Shown here: piece after piece, positions 8,174 to 16,474 of the stretch | How positions within the stretch are numbered: the first letter of the stretch is position 1 | Layout of the letters: the number at the start of each line of letters is the position of its first letter | From: Paenarthrobacter nitroguajacolicus | Lineage (GTDB): Bacteria; Actinomycetota; Actinomycetes; Actinomycetales; Micrococcaceae | Reading direction: 5' to 3' | NCBI RefSeq assembly: GCF_029952445.1 | Contig: NZ_JAQPPK010000003.1 | Location: 124,001 to 188,000, forward strand | Length of the DNA stretch: 64,000 nt | Notes under the pieces: model-generated | Told to the model about the DNA's origin: nothing | The model's database searches: none | The model's input: the letters and a program-made list of their open reading frames with translations, nothing else | Made by a program: the position numbers and the translations under genes

Positions 8174-9040
8174 TCAGACGCTGACGGTGTTCCGTTCCCT
8201 GTACGCGTCCGCTGCGTAGACGCCAAGGACGCGCACTTCGGTGGTGAAGAACTCCAGTTCCTCCAGCGCGCGGCGCAGGCGCGCATCCTCAGGGTGACCT
8301 TCGACGTCGGACAGGAACATGGTGGCTGCGAACTCGTCGCCCACCATGTAGCTCTCAAGCCGGGTCATGTTCAATCCGTTGGTGGCGAAGCCACCAAGTG
8401 CCTTGTACAAGGCCGAAGGGACGTTTCGGACCCGGAACACGAAACTGGTGATCGCAGGACCGGGCAGTTCTTCCTTGGTGGGGAGTTCACGCTCACGAGC
8501 CAGAACAACAAAGCGGGTGGTGTTCGTGGGATCGTCCTCGACGCCGGAGGCAAGGACGTCGAGTCCATACAACTGGGCGGCGAGCGGCGGAGCGAGCGAA
8601 AGCTTGCGGGGATCGTTCCAGTCCCGCACCTCCCGTGCTGAACCAGCCGTATCACCGGCGATGACAGGTTTCAGGCCGGCTTCGCGGATGACGCGGCGGC
8701 ACTGACCCAGGGCGTGGATGTGGCTGTGCACTTCCGTGGCATCCTCAATGGTGCTGCCGGGAATTCCCAGGAGGTCAAAGTGGATCGGCAAGAAGTACTC
8801 GCCGACGATCTGCAGCTTGGACTGGGGGAGCAGGACATGGATGTCGGCCACCCGCCCGGCGATTGAGTTCTCGATGGGGATCATGGCAAGATCTACGTCG
8901 CCGCTGGAGACCAGTTCAAAAGCGTCCTCAAAGCTGGCACAAGGCACGCTTTCGAGTTCCGGAAACATTTCCTTGCACGCGAGATCCGAATTGGCTCCGG
9001 GCTCACCTTGGTACGCAATCTTCTGGGCCATGCTGCTCAT
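8174..9040 (-). CDS. pheA: prephenate dehydratase
   Basis: Converts prephenate to phenylpyruvate in phenylalanine biosynthesis. The N-terminal ~190 residues form the catalytic PDT domain, with the TRF-type motif NTTRFVVL, and the C-terminal part an ACT regulatory domain with the ESRP-like LNMTRLESY that binds phenylalanine. The opening QGEPGANSDLAC and the segment AGRVADIHVLLP resemble, from memory, the proteobacterial single-domain PDTs more than the usual actinobacterial form (YLGPEGTFTE). The start is unclear: ATG 9040 is given, but ATG 9031 and GTG 9079 are possible and none has a good Shine-Dalgarno. The gene is convergent with trxB, with one base between the stops. Confidence 0.9.
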   Translation of the reverse strand: MSSMAQKIAYQGEPGANSDLACKEMFPELESVPCASFEDAFELVSSGDVDLAMIPIENSIAGRVADIHVLLPQSKLQIVGEYFLPIHFDLLGIPGSTIEDATEVHSHIHALGQCRRVIREAGLKPVIAGDTAGSAREVRDWNDPRKLSLAPPLAAQLYGLDVLASGVEDDPTNTTRFVVLARERELPTKEELPGPAITSFVFRVRNVPSALYKALGGFATNGLNMTRLESYMVGDEFAATMFLSDVEGHPEDARLRRALEELEFFTTEVRVLGVYAADAYRERNTVSV

Positions 9041-9169
9041 GTTTACATGGTGTGCGCCCGGCAGCCCAACCGCGTCCACCCTGTGACTGGACGAGTACGG
9101 CCGGACTCATGTTATTCATCGACATTAATGTGAAACGGTTGTAGGACCACAACGAAGGAAGAATGAGCG

Positions 9170-9583
9170 ATGGTTTCCGACCGCGAGCAACAGAATGACG
9201 CCGTGTACGCCGAGCACAAGGCGGCAGTCGCCGCCGGAGAAAAGCGCGTGCTCCGCACCACCAGTACCGGCGATCTGCATAGCTATCCGGGGGACGAAAT
9301 CGGCTTCACGCCAGGCCGTGGGCAAGCCCAGGTGAGCTCCTGGTGGGGCATGGGAATCCTTGCAGTGGTTGCCGCGCTGCTCACTGTCTTTTCGATGGTG
9401 CTTTTCCTGGCACCTATCGGTCAAGGGCAGGGTCCGATGTGGGGTGCGCTGTTTCTGATGGCCGGTAGTGGAGGCTTCGCCGTCTATGCATTAACACTGG
9501 CCCGCCGGGAATTCCGGGCGATGCGGCTCCGTAAGCTTCGGGGGTCGCCGAAGCCGGGCACCTCCGGACGGGTGGATCGTTAG
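9170..9583 (+). CDS. hypothetical membrane protein, two helices
   Basis: A 137-residue protein of unknown function. The first ~55 residues are polar and cytoplasmic in character. Two membrane helices follow at about 60-82 (GMGILAVVAALLTVFSMVLF) and 88-107 (GPMWGALFLMAGSGGFAVYA), and a short basic tail (RREFRAMRLRKLRG) would stay in the cytoplasm. GAAGGAAG lies upstream of ATG 9170. It looks like the small conserved membrane proteins common in Micrococcaceae. It stands alone, divergent from pheA and followed by a strong terminator, so it is probably monocistronic. The intergenic region before it holds the 10-bp palindrome ACATTAATGT (9122-9131). Confidence 0.7.
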   Translation: MVSDREQQNDAVYAEHKAAVAAGEKRVLRTTSTGDLHSYPGDEIGFTPGRGQAQVSSWWGMGILAVVAALLTVFSMVLFLAPIGQGQGPMWGALFLMAGSGGFAVYALTLARREFRAMRLRKLRGSPKPGTSGRVDR

Positions 9584-9595
9584 CGGACCGCTATC

Positions 9596-9635
9596 GGTCC
9601 CTGATGGTTCGGTACAGCCCGAACCATCAGGGACC
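9596..9635. terminator. bidirectional terminator, 17-bp perfect stem
   Basis: GGTCCCTGATGGTTCGG (9596-9612) pairs perfectly with 9619-9635 around the 6-base loop TACAGC, followed by TTGGCTT. It lies between two converging genes (stops at 9583 and 9657) and can serve both strands. Confidence 0.85.
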
Positions 9636-9656
9636 TTGGCTTCCCCGCCACCCTGG

Positions 9657-11069
9657 CTAGCCGTTGATGACCTGGGGAACGCCGAGTGCCTTGAGGCCCT
9701 CGATGCCGAACTCAAGGCCGTAGCCGGACTGCTTGGCTCCACCGAACGGGACACGCGGGTCCACGGCGCCGTGTTTGTTGATCCACACCGTTCCGGCCTG
9801 GATACGGGACGCGACCTCGCGCGCGGCACCCAGGTCCGATGACCAGACCGAGGCGCCCAATCCGACGTCGAGCGCGTTCGCCTTGGCGATGGCCTCATCA
9901 ACGGTGCTGTATTTGATGATGGGCAGGGCGGGGCCGAACTGTTCCTCGGCAACCAGCGGGTTGTCGTTGTCGATATCGGCTACCAGGGTGGTGGGGTAGA
10001 AGTTGCCGGGCTGGTCCGCGTCGGGGTTGCCGCCGAGCAGGATGCGTGCACCGGAATCGCGGGCGGCTTCCACCAGCCGGGCCACGATTTCGTATTGCTG
10101 ACGGTTCTGCAGCGGACCCAGGACATTGTTCTCATCCAGCCCGATACCCATGGGCATCGCGGCGGCAACAGCAGCGAGCTCAGTGCACACGGCCTCGTAC
10201 TGGGACTCGTGCACATACAGGCGTTTCAGCGCGGCGCAGGTCTGGCCGGTGTTGATGAACGCGCCCCAGAACAAGCCCTCGGCGATGGCTTTGGGATCGG
10301 AATCGGGCAGGACAATGCCGGCGTCGTTGCCACCGAGTTCAAGCGTGAGGCGCTTGACGGTATCGGCCGAGGACCGAATGATCGCCTTGCCTGTGGCTGT
10401 GGAGCCGGTGAACATGACCTTGCCGATCGCGTCGTGCGCGGCCAGGGCCTCACCCACATCCCGGCCGCCGGAAACCACGGACAGCAGGCCTTCGGGCAGT
10501 TCCTGGTTGATGATCGCGGCCAGTGCGAGCACGGACAGGGGTGTGTATTCGGAAGGCTTGACCACCACCGCGTTGCCCATCCGCAGTGCCGGTGCGATCT
10601 GCCAGACGGTGATCATCATGGGCCAGTTCCAGGGCCCAATGGCACCTACGACGCCGATGGGCCGGTAGTGCAGCTCGGCGCGGGTTTCGCCGTCGTCCAC
10701 CACGGTTTCAGGGTCCAGCGGGGTGGCCGCGGTGGCGCGGAGCCAAGCGGCGCAGGCGCCGACTTCGAAGCGGGCGTTCGGGCCGTTCAGCGGCTTGCCC
10801 TGCTCGCGGGAGAGCAGTTGGGCGAGTTCCTCAGCGGAACGTTCGACGGCGTCGGCTGCTTTCATGAGCGCAGCTGACCTGGCGTCGTGGCCCAAGGCAG
10901 CCCATGCGGGTTGGGCGGCGGCAGCCGCGTCGACCGCGCGCTGGAGATCCTCCACCGTGTGCACGGGCGCTTCGCCGACAGCCTCGCCCGTTGCCGGGTC
11001 ATGGATGGTGCGGCTGTTCTGGCCGGGGGCCGGGGTAATCGAGGCCAGCAGGGCGTCGTAAGTCTCCAT
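9657..11069 (-). CDS. NAD(P)-dependent aldehyde dehydrogenase
   Basis: Oxidises an aldehyde to the acid with NAD(P)+. It has 470 residues and the full ALDH set: N148 in PWNWP, E244 in LELGGND as general base, and C278 in NTGQTCAALKR as nucleophile; FTGSTATGK is the cofactor-binding turn. The C-terminal part (PRVPFGGAKQSGYGLEFG) is typical of class I/II enzymes. CGGAG precedes ATG 11069. It lies a short distance from the amine oxidase gene and could oxidise the aldehyde that enzyme makes (for example phenylacetaldehyde), but it is on the opposite strand with two genes in between, so this link is inference. Confidence 0.92.
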   Translation of the reverse strand: METYDALLASITPAPGQNSRTIHDPATGEAVGEAPVHTVEDLQRAVDAAAAAQPAWAALGHDARSAALMKAADAVERSAEELAQLLSREQGKPLNGPNARFEVGACAAWLRATAATPLDPETVVDDGETRAELHYRPIGVVGAIGPWNWPMMITVWQIAPALRMGNAVVVKPSEYTPLSVLALAAIINQELPEGLLSVVSGGRDVGEALAAHDAIGKVMFTGSTATGKAIIRSSADTVKRLTLELGGNDAGIVLPDSDPKAIAEGLFWGAFINTGQTCAALKRLYVHESQYEAVCTELAAVAAAMPMGIGLDENNVLGPLQNRQQYEIVARLVEAARDSGARILLGGNPDADQPGNFYPTTLVADIDNDNPLVAEEQFGPALPIIKYSTVDEAIAKANALDVGLGASVWSSDLGAAREVASRIQAGTVWINKHGAVDPRVPFGGAKQSGYGLEFGIEGLKALGVPQVING

Positions 11070-11231
11070 TGGTACTCCGCTCGGGTAGTAAAGTCTTGGC
11101 GGCCAGTGAGGCGCGCGGCGATGTTTCCAGTGTGGTCGGCATCACCCCAAAGGGCCTTGTCTATGCACGAACAGGCATTGACGGGAAGCGAACGCTTTGC
11201 GCCTGATACCTGGTGCTTGATAATCGACCTT

Positions 11232-11873
11232 GTGACTCTTGCTTCCCTCGCGGCGTTCGCCGGCCTTTGCCTTGTCCTGTCCGTGACCCCCGGTCCGGAC
11301 ACGTTCCTGGTCCTTCGCATCGCGTTGAACAGGCCGAGCGCGGGAATTGCCGCAGCTGCCGGCTCAGCACTCGGGGCGATCGCATGGGCTGCCTTGGTGG
11401 GCGTCGGATTGGCCGCCATCCTTGAACAGTCCGCGGAGCTGTTCCGCTGGGTCAAGATCGCCGGCGGACTGTACTTGCTGTACCTCGGCGTTTCGTCGTT
11501 CATCAAGTCACGCAAGGCGGCAAAAGCGGGCGCCCAAGGAGGAGGCTCCAACGAACCCCTCCCGTACAGCAGGCTCTCCGCCCTGGGCGCGGGGGCGCTG
11601 TCCACGTTGCTCAACCCCAAGGTCGGCCTGTTCTATCTGGCCGTGGTCCCGCAGTTCATCCCGCACGGCGGCGACACCATGGGCACCTCGCTCATTCTGG
11701 GCGTGGTGGTTGCGGTGATCGCCTTCGCGTATCTCTCGATGATTGCCGTCATTGCTTTCAAAGCGATGCGGTGGCTGAAACGGCCGAAGGTGAGCACCGT
11801 CGTCGAGCGTACTTCCAGCGGAATTATCGCGGGGCTGGGCGCCGGCGTGGTGGCGTCGGGAGCGACGAGCTAA
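11232..11873 (+). CDS. LysE/RhtB-family amino-acid exporter
   Basis: A 213-residue inner-membrane exporter with six predicted helices. The family signature VTPGPDTFLVLRIALNRP lies near residue 20 and is followed by a glycine/alanine-rich second helix (GIAAAAGSALGAIAWAAL). Members export amino acids or derivatives (lysine, homoserine, threonine, leucine), but the substrate cannot be told here. The frame is open far upstream, but the family starts at about GTG 11232 or TTG 11217; neither has a clear Shine-Dalgarno. It is divergent from the aldehyde dehydrogenase gene, and a hairpin follows the stop. Confidence 0.85.
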   Translation: MTLASLAAFAGLCLVLSVTPGPDTFLVLRIALNRPSAGIAAAAGSALGAIAWAALVGVGLAAILEQSAELFRWVKIAGGLYLLYLGVSSFIKSRKAAKAGAQGGGSNEPLPYSRLSALGAGALSTLLNPKVGLFYLAVVPQFIPHGGDTMGTSLILGVVVAVIAFAYLSMIAVIAFKAMRWLKRPKVSTVVERTSSGIIAGLGAGVVASGATS

Positions 11874-11892
11874 GTCGCTGGTTCAGCGTTCT

Positions 11893-11932
11893 GATTACAT
11901 ATTCCTAGCGATGTCGCTACCAATATGTAATC
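11893..11932. terminator. bidirectional terminator with two-part stem
   Basis: GATTACATATT (11893-11903) pairs with 11922-11932; inside it TAGCGA (11906-11911) pairs with TCGCTA (11914-11919), leaving two CC bulges and a TG loop. It lies between the converging LysE-type and TetR genes. The AT-rich outer arms supply a short T-run to each strand. Confidence 0.75.
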
Positions 11933-11952
11933 GAGTCACGCAGGGCACATGC

Positions 11953-12543
11953 CTACGCAGCCAGCAGTGCCAGATAGTTTTCCAGTTGCCCCGAAAGGTC
12001 CTGCGAAAAGTGCTCATCCGGGGATAAAGCTGCGACGATCTGCGCGCCAAGCATCATGTTCAGCAGGTGATCGGCGACGGCGGCGTCCGGGATGGGGGTG
12101 CTGATCTCGCCGGCCGCCCGGGCTGCTCCGGCATGTGCCGTGATGGTGGTGTGCCACTGGTTCATCGACTCGCTGTGCAGGGCGGCCATGTCGGGGTCGT
12201 TGAGTGCTTTCTGCCAGAAAGGGATCACGATGCGGGCTTCGTTGACGCGGTCCTCATCCAGAGGCAGAACCTCGGCGCAGAAGGCGCGGAGGGCGGCTAT
12301 GCCGGCCAAACCCGAGGTCATGGCGGCGATGCGCTGGTTTGTTCGGTTGAAGACGTGACCGAATGCCGAGGTCAGCAGCAGGTCCTTGGTGGGGAAGTAG
12401 GGCTTCAATGCCCCGTTGGCAAAGCCTGCCTCCTCAGCTATCTCGCGCATGGTGGCGCCTTCCATCCCGAGCCTGGCGATGATGCGCCACGTTGCGTCCA
12501 CGAGTTCGAGGCGTCGTTGATCGTGGTCCACAATCTTTGGCAC
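11953..12543 (-). CDS. TetR-family regulator, next to amine oxidase
   Basis: A 196-residue TetR repressor. The N-terminal helix-turn-helix is RRLELVDATWRIIARLGMEGATMREIAEEAGFANGALKPYFPTKDLLL; the remainder is the ligand-binding helical domain. GTG 12543 (reading PKIVDHDQRR) is preferred over ATG 12591, because homologues begin there and GGAG lies 8 bases upstream. It is divergent from the copper amine oxidase gene, and an AT-rich inverted repeat lies in the shared control region, so it most likely controls amine oxidation. The inducer may be an amine or its aldehyde; nothing in the sequence shows which. Confidence 0.87.
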   Translation of the reverse strand: MPKIVDHDQRRLELVDATWRIIARLGMEGATMREIAEEAGFANGALKPYFPTKDLLLTSAFGHVFNRTNQRIAAMTSGLAGIAALRAFCAEVLPLDEDRVNEARIVIPFWQKALNDPDMAALHSESMNQWHTTITAHAGAARAAGEISTPIPDAAVADHLLNMMLGAQIVAALSPDEHFSQDLSGQLENYLALLAA

Positions 12544-12602
12544 TTGGTTGGCTCCCGGGAAATAAATCGCTGGACAGGTCTTGTGATCCATCTTACTTTT
12601 GC

Positions 12603-12628
12603 TTATTCTCTACAACTATAGAAAATAA
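12603..12628. promoter_or_regulatory. TetR-type operator between regulator and amine oxidase
   Basis: Arms TTATTCTCTA (12603-12612) and TAGAAAATAA (12619-12628) are complementary at 9 of 10 positions around CAACTA. On the minus strand TATAGT (12620-12615) with TTGGAG 18 bases upstream (12644-12639) could be the regulator's own promoter, so binding here would give autorepression. Confidence 0.6.
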
Positions 12629-12634
12629 ACACCT

Positions 12635-12649
12635 GACTCTCCAAGAGTC
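12635..12649. repeat. small inverted repeat in the amine oxidase leader
   Basis: GACTCT (12635-12640) and AGAGTC (12644-12649) are perfect complements around CCA, ending 17 bases before ATG 12667. It may be a second operator half or an mRNA hairpin. Confidence 0.45.
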
Positions 12650-12666
12650 CTGGATAAGAGGCAGCC

Positions 12667-14616
12667 ATGACTCCCACAGCAACCACAACAACAACCCAGT
12701 ACCGCCTGGCAACGGGTGAAGAGATCTCCGCGGTCCAGGGAATCCTGCAAGCTGCAGGCCACTTGGGGCCGGAGAAGCGGATCGCGTACTTGGGGTTGGT
12801 GGATCCTGCCCGCGCCCAGTCGGAGGAAGACCGCCGGTTCCGCGTCTTTCTCCATGACATTTCCGGAGGCGCTCCCACAGACGTCCTGATCTCGGTGACC
12901 CGCGGCGAGGTCTTGTCGGCGATTGAACTCGATACCAAGATCTCCGGCGAACTCCCCGTGCTGGAAGAAGAATTCGAAGTGGTGGAAACGCTGCTCGCAA
13001 CGGACGAGCGTTGGCTCACCGCGCTCGCCGCCCGTGGGCTGGACCTGGAAAAAGTCCGGGTCGCTCCGTTGTCGGCCGGCGTCTTTGAGTACGAGGAAGA
13101 GCGTGGCCGCCGCATTCTCCGTGGCTTGGCCTTTGTTCAGGATTTCCCGGAGGACAGTGCCTGGGCCCACCCCGTGGATGGCCTGGTGGCCTATGTGGAC
13201 GTGGTGAACAAGGAAGTCACTCAGGTCATTGATCTTGGCGTGATGCCCATCCCCGCCGAGCACGGAAACTACACCGATCCCGAGCTGACCGGGCCGCTCC
13301 GGGGAACCCAGAAGCCCATCAGCATCACCCAACCCGAGGGCCCCAGCTTCACGGTCACCGGTGGGAACCATGTGGAGTGGGAAAAGTGGGGCGTTGATGT
13401 CGGCTTCGATGTCCGCGAAGGAGTAGTCCTCCACAACTTGGCCTTCCAGGACGGGGACCGCAGGCGGCCGATCATCAACCGTGCCTCGATTGCCGAGATG
13501 GTGGTTCCCTACGGTGATCCCTCGCCGATCCGGTCCTGGCAGAACTACTTTGACACCGGCGAATACCTGGTGGGCCAGTACGCCAACTCGCTGGAACTGG
13601 GCTGCGATTGCCTCGGTGACATCACCTACCTCAGCCCGGTGATCAGCGACGCGTTCGGCAACCCCCGCGAAATCCGCAACGGGATCTGCATGCACGAGGA
13701 AGACTGGGGCATCCTCTCCAAACACTCAGACCTCTGGACCGGCATCAACTACACCCGCCGCAACCGGCGCCTGGTGATCTCCTTCTTCACCACCATCGGC
13801 AACTACGACTACGGCTTCTACTGGTACCTCTACCTGGATGGCACCATCGAGTTCGAGGCCAAGGCCACGGGCGTCGTCTTCACATCCGCGTTCCCGGAAG
13901 GCGGCTCGGACAACATCTCCCAGCTGGCGCCGGGCCTCGGCGCCCCGTTCCACCAGCACCTGTTCAGTGCCCGCCTGGATATGGCAGTTGATGGCTTCAC
14001 CAACCGCGTGGAAGAAGAAGACGTAGTCCGCCAGGCCATGGGCCCGGGCAACGAACGCGGCAACGCTTTCTCCCGCAAGCGCACGGTCCTGGCCCGCGAA
14101 TCCGAGGCAGTCCGTGAAGCCGATGCCCGCGCCGGAAGGACCTGGATCATCTCCAACCCGGAGTCGAAGAACCGCCTGGGCGAGCCCGTCGGGTACAAGC
14201 TCCACGCCGAGAACCAGCCCACCCTGCTTGCCGATCCGGGCTCGTCCATCGCCCGCCGCGCAGCCTTCGCCACCAAGGATCTGTGGGTCACGCGCTACGC
14301 CGACGAGGAACGTTACCCGACCGGCGACTTCGTCAACCAGCACTCCGGCGGCGCAGGCCTTCCCGCCTACGTTGCCCAGGACCGTGACATCGACGGGCAG
14401 GACATCGTCCTCTGGCACACCTTCGGGCTGACTCACTTCCCGCGTGTGGAGGACTGGCCCATCATGCCCGTGGACACCGTTGGCTTCAAGCTCCGCCCCG
14501 AGGGCTTCTTCGACCGCAGCCCAGTCCTTGATGTGCCGGCCAATGCCTCGGGCTCGAGCTGCCACAGCGCGGACGCTGAAACCGGGCACGACGAAGCCTC
14601 CGGGCACTGCCACTAG
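12667..14616 (+). CDS. copper-containing primary-amine oxidase (phenylethylamine oxidase-like)
   Basis: Oxidises primary amines to aldehyde, ammonia and hydrogen peroxide using copper and the self-processed cofactor topaquinone. It has 649 residues. The TPQ precursor is Y380 in [11 protein letters not shown], the catalytic base D296 in [11 protein letters not shown], and the copper ligands H429 and H431 ([10 protein letters not shown]) and H590 ([10 protein letters not shown]). These sit two residues before the numbers known for the Arthrobacter globiformis phenylethylamine oxidase (382, 298, 431, 433, 592), which it resembles along its whole length; phenylethylamine or tyramine is therefore the likely substrate. 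The C-terminal tail ([20 protein letters not shown]) is longer and His/Cys-rich. Divergent from a TetR gene and followed by a membrane protein and a permease. Confidence 0.95.
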   Translation: MTPTATTTTTQYRLATGEEISAVQGILQAAGHLGPEKRIAYLGLVDPARAQSEEDRRFRVFLHDISGGAPTDVLISVTRGEVLSAIELDTKISGELPVLEEEFEVVETLLATDERWLTALAARGLDLEKVRVAPLSAGVFEYEEERGRRILRGLAFVQDFPEDSAWAHPVDGLVAYVDVVNKEVTQVIDLGVMPIPAEHGNYTDPELTGPLRGTQKPISITQPEGPSFTVTGGNHVEWEKWGVDVGFDVREGVVLHNLAFQDGDRRRPIINRASIAEMVVPYGDPSPIRSWQNYFDTGEYLVGQYANSLELGCDCLGDITYLSPVISDAFGNPREIRNGICMHEEDWGILSKHSDLWTGINYTRRNRRLVISFFTTIGNYDYGFYWYLYLDGTIEFEAKATGVVFTSAFPEGGSDNISQLAPGLGAPFHQHLFSARLDMAVDGFTNRVEEEDVVRQAMGPGNERGNAFSRKRTVLARESEAVREADARAGRTWIISNPESKNRLGEPVGYKLHAENQPTLLADPGSSIARRAAFATKDLWVTRYADEERYPTGDFVNQHSGGAGLPAYVAQDRDIDGQDIVLWHTFGLTHFPRVEDWPIMPVDTVGFKLRPEGFFDRSPVLDVPANASGSSCHSADAETGHDEASGHCH

Positions 14617-14618
14617 CC

Positions 14619-15056
14619 ATGGCACTTGCTGCAGGACGGGTCCGCACCAGTGGACCCGTCCTCCATCCCCGGATCTGCGCTGCCCTTACGGCTGTCTCCT
14701 GCATGGTGCATCTCTGGTTCGCGGCCTCAGGGCACCATGACCCCTGGATTGGCATCCTCATGATCGCCCTGGCAGCAGTCTGCGTACCGTGCACAGTCCA
14801 CATCTGGCGCCACAGCCGCGTAGGCGCCCTCCACCAAGTGACCATCTCAGCCCTTGCCATGGTGGCCCTGCACACGGTCCTGCTGCTCGGAGCCGGCGGT
14901 GCCGGGCACGCCCACGGCGGCAGGCCGGCGTCGAACGCTATTGATACCTCCGCCGCCGGGCAACTGCTGTTGGTGATCGCCTTGGAACTCACAACGGCGT
15001 TGCTCGCCGCAACGCTGGTGGCGCGGCTCAGGCGCACACAGGCGCGGCTCGTCTAG
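14619..15056 (+). CDS. hypothetical membrane protein coupled to amine oxidase
   Basis: A 145-residue protein with four predicted membrane helices (roughly 16-36, 44-61, 72-92 and 112-132), with histidines in the first loop and between helices 3 and 4 (GHHDPW, GHAHGG). Its ATG lies two bases after the amine oxidase stop, so translation is probably coupled and the function may be linked to amine or copper handling. No family is recognised. Histidine-bearing helical proteins beside copper enzymes suggest metal delivery, but there is no clear Cu motif, so I do not assign this. Confidence 0.65.
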   Translation: MALAAGRVRTSGPVLHPRICAALTAVSCMVHLWFAASGHHDPWIGILMIALAAVCVPCTVHIWRHSRVGALHQVTISALAMVALHTVLLLGAGGAGHAHGGRPASNAIDTSAAGQLLLVIALELTTALLAATLVARLRRTQARLV

Positions 15057-15109
15057 TTCCATTCCCGGAAATTCGGCAGGATATTGCTCTTTGCGGGCAG
15101 TTTTCCTGC

Positions 15110-16474
15110 TTGTTGGGACCCTTCCGAATACTGTTCAGTGGAGTAGTGAGTGGAGCTATCAGTAATTCGGGCCTCGGGCTGTTCAGGGCGACGGGTATTT
15201 ACGTCGGTGCGATTCTAGGCTCGGGGGTGCTGGTTCTACCCGCCATTGCCGCCCAGGTTGCGGGACCGGCGTCGATCCTGGCGTGGGCCCTGCTCCTGGT
15301 GTTTTGCACCCCGGTGGCGTTCAGTTTCGCGGAAATGTCCCGTCAGCAGCCCGACGCCGGAGGCATCGCAACGTTCGTCACGCGCGCTTTCGGGCAGCGC
15401 GCCTCGGTTGTGGCCGGGTACTTGTTCTACTTCGCCATTCCGTTCGGTGCGCCCGCCACTGCGGTGATCGGCGGGGAGTACATCGCCCACGCCCTGGGAG
15501 GTGGCCGTGAGACAGCCCTGATCGCGGCGGGAGTGATTTTGGCGGCCGGATTTGTGAGCAATGCCGTGGGAATCCGGGTCTCGAGCAAGCTCCAGCTTTT
15601 CCTGATGGTGTTGCTGGTGGCGTTGCTTGCGTTCGCCGTCGCAGTGGCTGCGCCGTATGCGAGGACAGAGAACTTCCAGCCGTTCGCTCCGCACGGCTAC
15701 CTGGCTGTGGGTGGGGCAGCCAGCCTGTTGTTCTTCTGCTTCGCCGGGTGGGAGGCCGTGACGCATTTGGCGGGGGAGTTCCGCAACCCCGAGCGAGACC
15801 TGAAGCGGGCAACCTGGCTTACGCTCGTCGTCGTCGGGGTGGTGTACATCGGACTCGTGGTTGCTTGCGTGGCCGTCCTCGGACCTGGCCTAGCGGGCAG
15901 CAGCGTTCCGGTTGCCGAGTTGCTGGCGAAGGGACTCGGCCCCGCAGCGGCACCTGTGACCGCAGTGGCGGCGGCAGTGCTCACGTTCGGTCCGCTGAAC
16001 ACTTTCGTGGCCGGCGCCAGCAAGCTCGGTGCCAGGCTGGCGTCCGACGGCGTGCTGCCGCGGGCTTTGGCACGTGGCGCCGGGCCGGGGGAGGTGCCGG
16101 CCGTAAGCCTTGGCTCGCTGGCGGTGATGACCTCGATCTCCTTCGCGCTGGCCGCATGCGGGCTGCTGAGCATGGAGTTCCAGATCGGGGCGGCCTCGGC
16201 TTGCTTCACAGCCGTCACCGCGTTCGGCTTGGCGGCGGGCGTGCGACTGTTGCCGCAACGGACCGCAGCCTGGTACGGAGTGATCGTGGCCGCCGTCGTA
16301 ATGCTTGTGGTTCTGCTGTTCAGTGGATGGGCGCTGCTCGTCCCGGCGGGGCTGGGTGCCGCCGCTTTCCTTGCCGGGCGAGTTCGCGGGAAGCCTGCCA
16401 CCTCGCAGGGAAGTTTCCCGGCGAACGCGAAGCTTTCCCGCGAACTCGCAGCTAGGAACGCGAGACCCTCGTAA
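15110..16474 (+). CDS. APC-superfamily amino-acid/amine permease
   Basis: A ~450-residue transporter with about 12 membrane helices. The first helix has the APC substrate motif (GIYVGAILGSGVLVLPAIAA), and helix 6 begins LLFFCFAGWEAVTHLAGEFRNPERDL, with the conserved FxGWE typical of YjeH/ArgP-like members. Likely role: uptake of an amino acid or biogenic amine for the amine oxidase encoded upstream. The start is uncertain: TTG 15110 is the frame limit and GTG 15146 fits family length, but neither has a good ribosome site. The last ~30 codons contain a nested inverted repeat and overlap the converging sigma factor gene by 23 bases. Confidence 0.85.
   Translation: MLGPFRILFSGVVSGAISNSGLGLFRATGIYVGAILGSGVLVLPAIAAQVAGPASILAWALLLVFCTPVAFSFAEMSRQQPDAGGIATFVTRAFGQRASVVAGYLFYFAIPFGAPATAVIGGEYIAHALGGGRETALIAAGVILAAGFVSNAVGIRVSSKLQLFLMVLLVALLAFAVAVAAPYARTENFQPFAPHGYLAVGGAASLLFFCFAGWEAVTHLAGEFRNPERDLKRATWLTLVVVGVVYIGLVVACVAVLGPGLAGSSVPVAELLAKGLGPAAAPVTAVAAAVLTFGPLNTFVAGASKLGARLASDGVLPRALARGAGPGEVPAVSLGSLAVMTSISFALAACGLLSMEFQIGAASACFTAVTAFGLAAGVRLLPQRTAAWYGVIVAAVVMLVVLLFSGWALLVPAGLGAAAFLAGRVRGKPATSQGSFPANAKLSRELAARNARPS
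16378..16449. repeat. nested inverted repeat at the permease 3' end
   Basis: Outer arms of 15 bp are perfect: GCGAGTTCGCGGGAA (16378-16392) and its complement (16435-16449). Inside are CCTGC/GCAGG (16394-16398, 16405-16409) and GGGAA/TTCCC (16408-16412, 16415-16419), so it can fold as a branched structure. It is translated as the permease tail and lies just before the end of the converging sigma factor gene. It could end transcription on both strands or be an inserted palindromic element. Confidence 0.7.

Noticed and set aside
12616..13725. 369-codon open frame antisense to the amine oxidase
   Set aside because: The amine oxidase frame has all catalytic residues; the antisense product has no family sequence.
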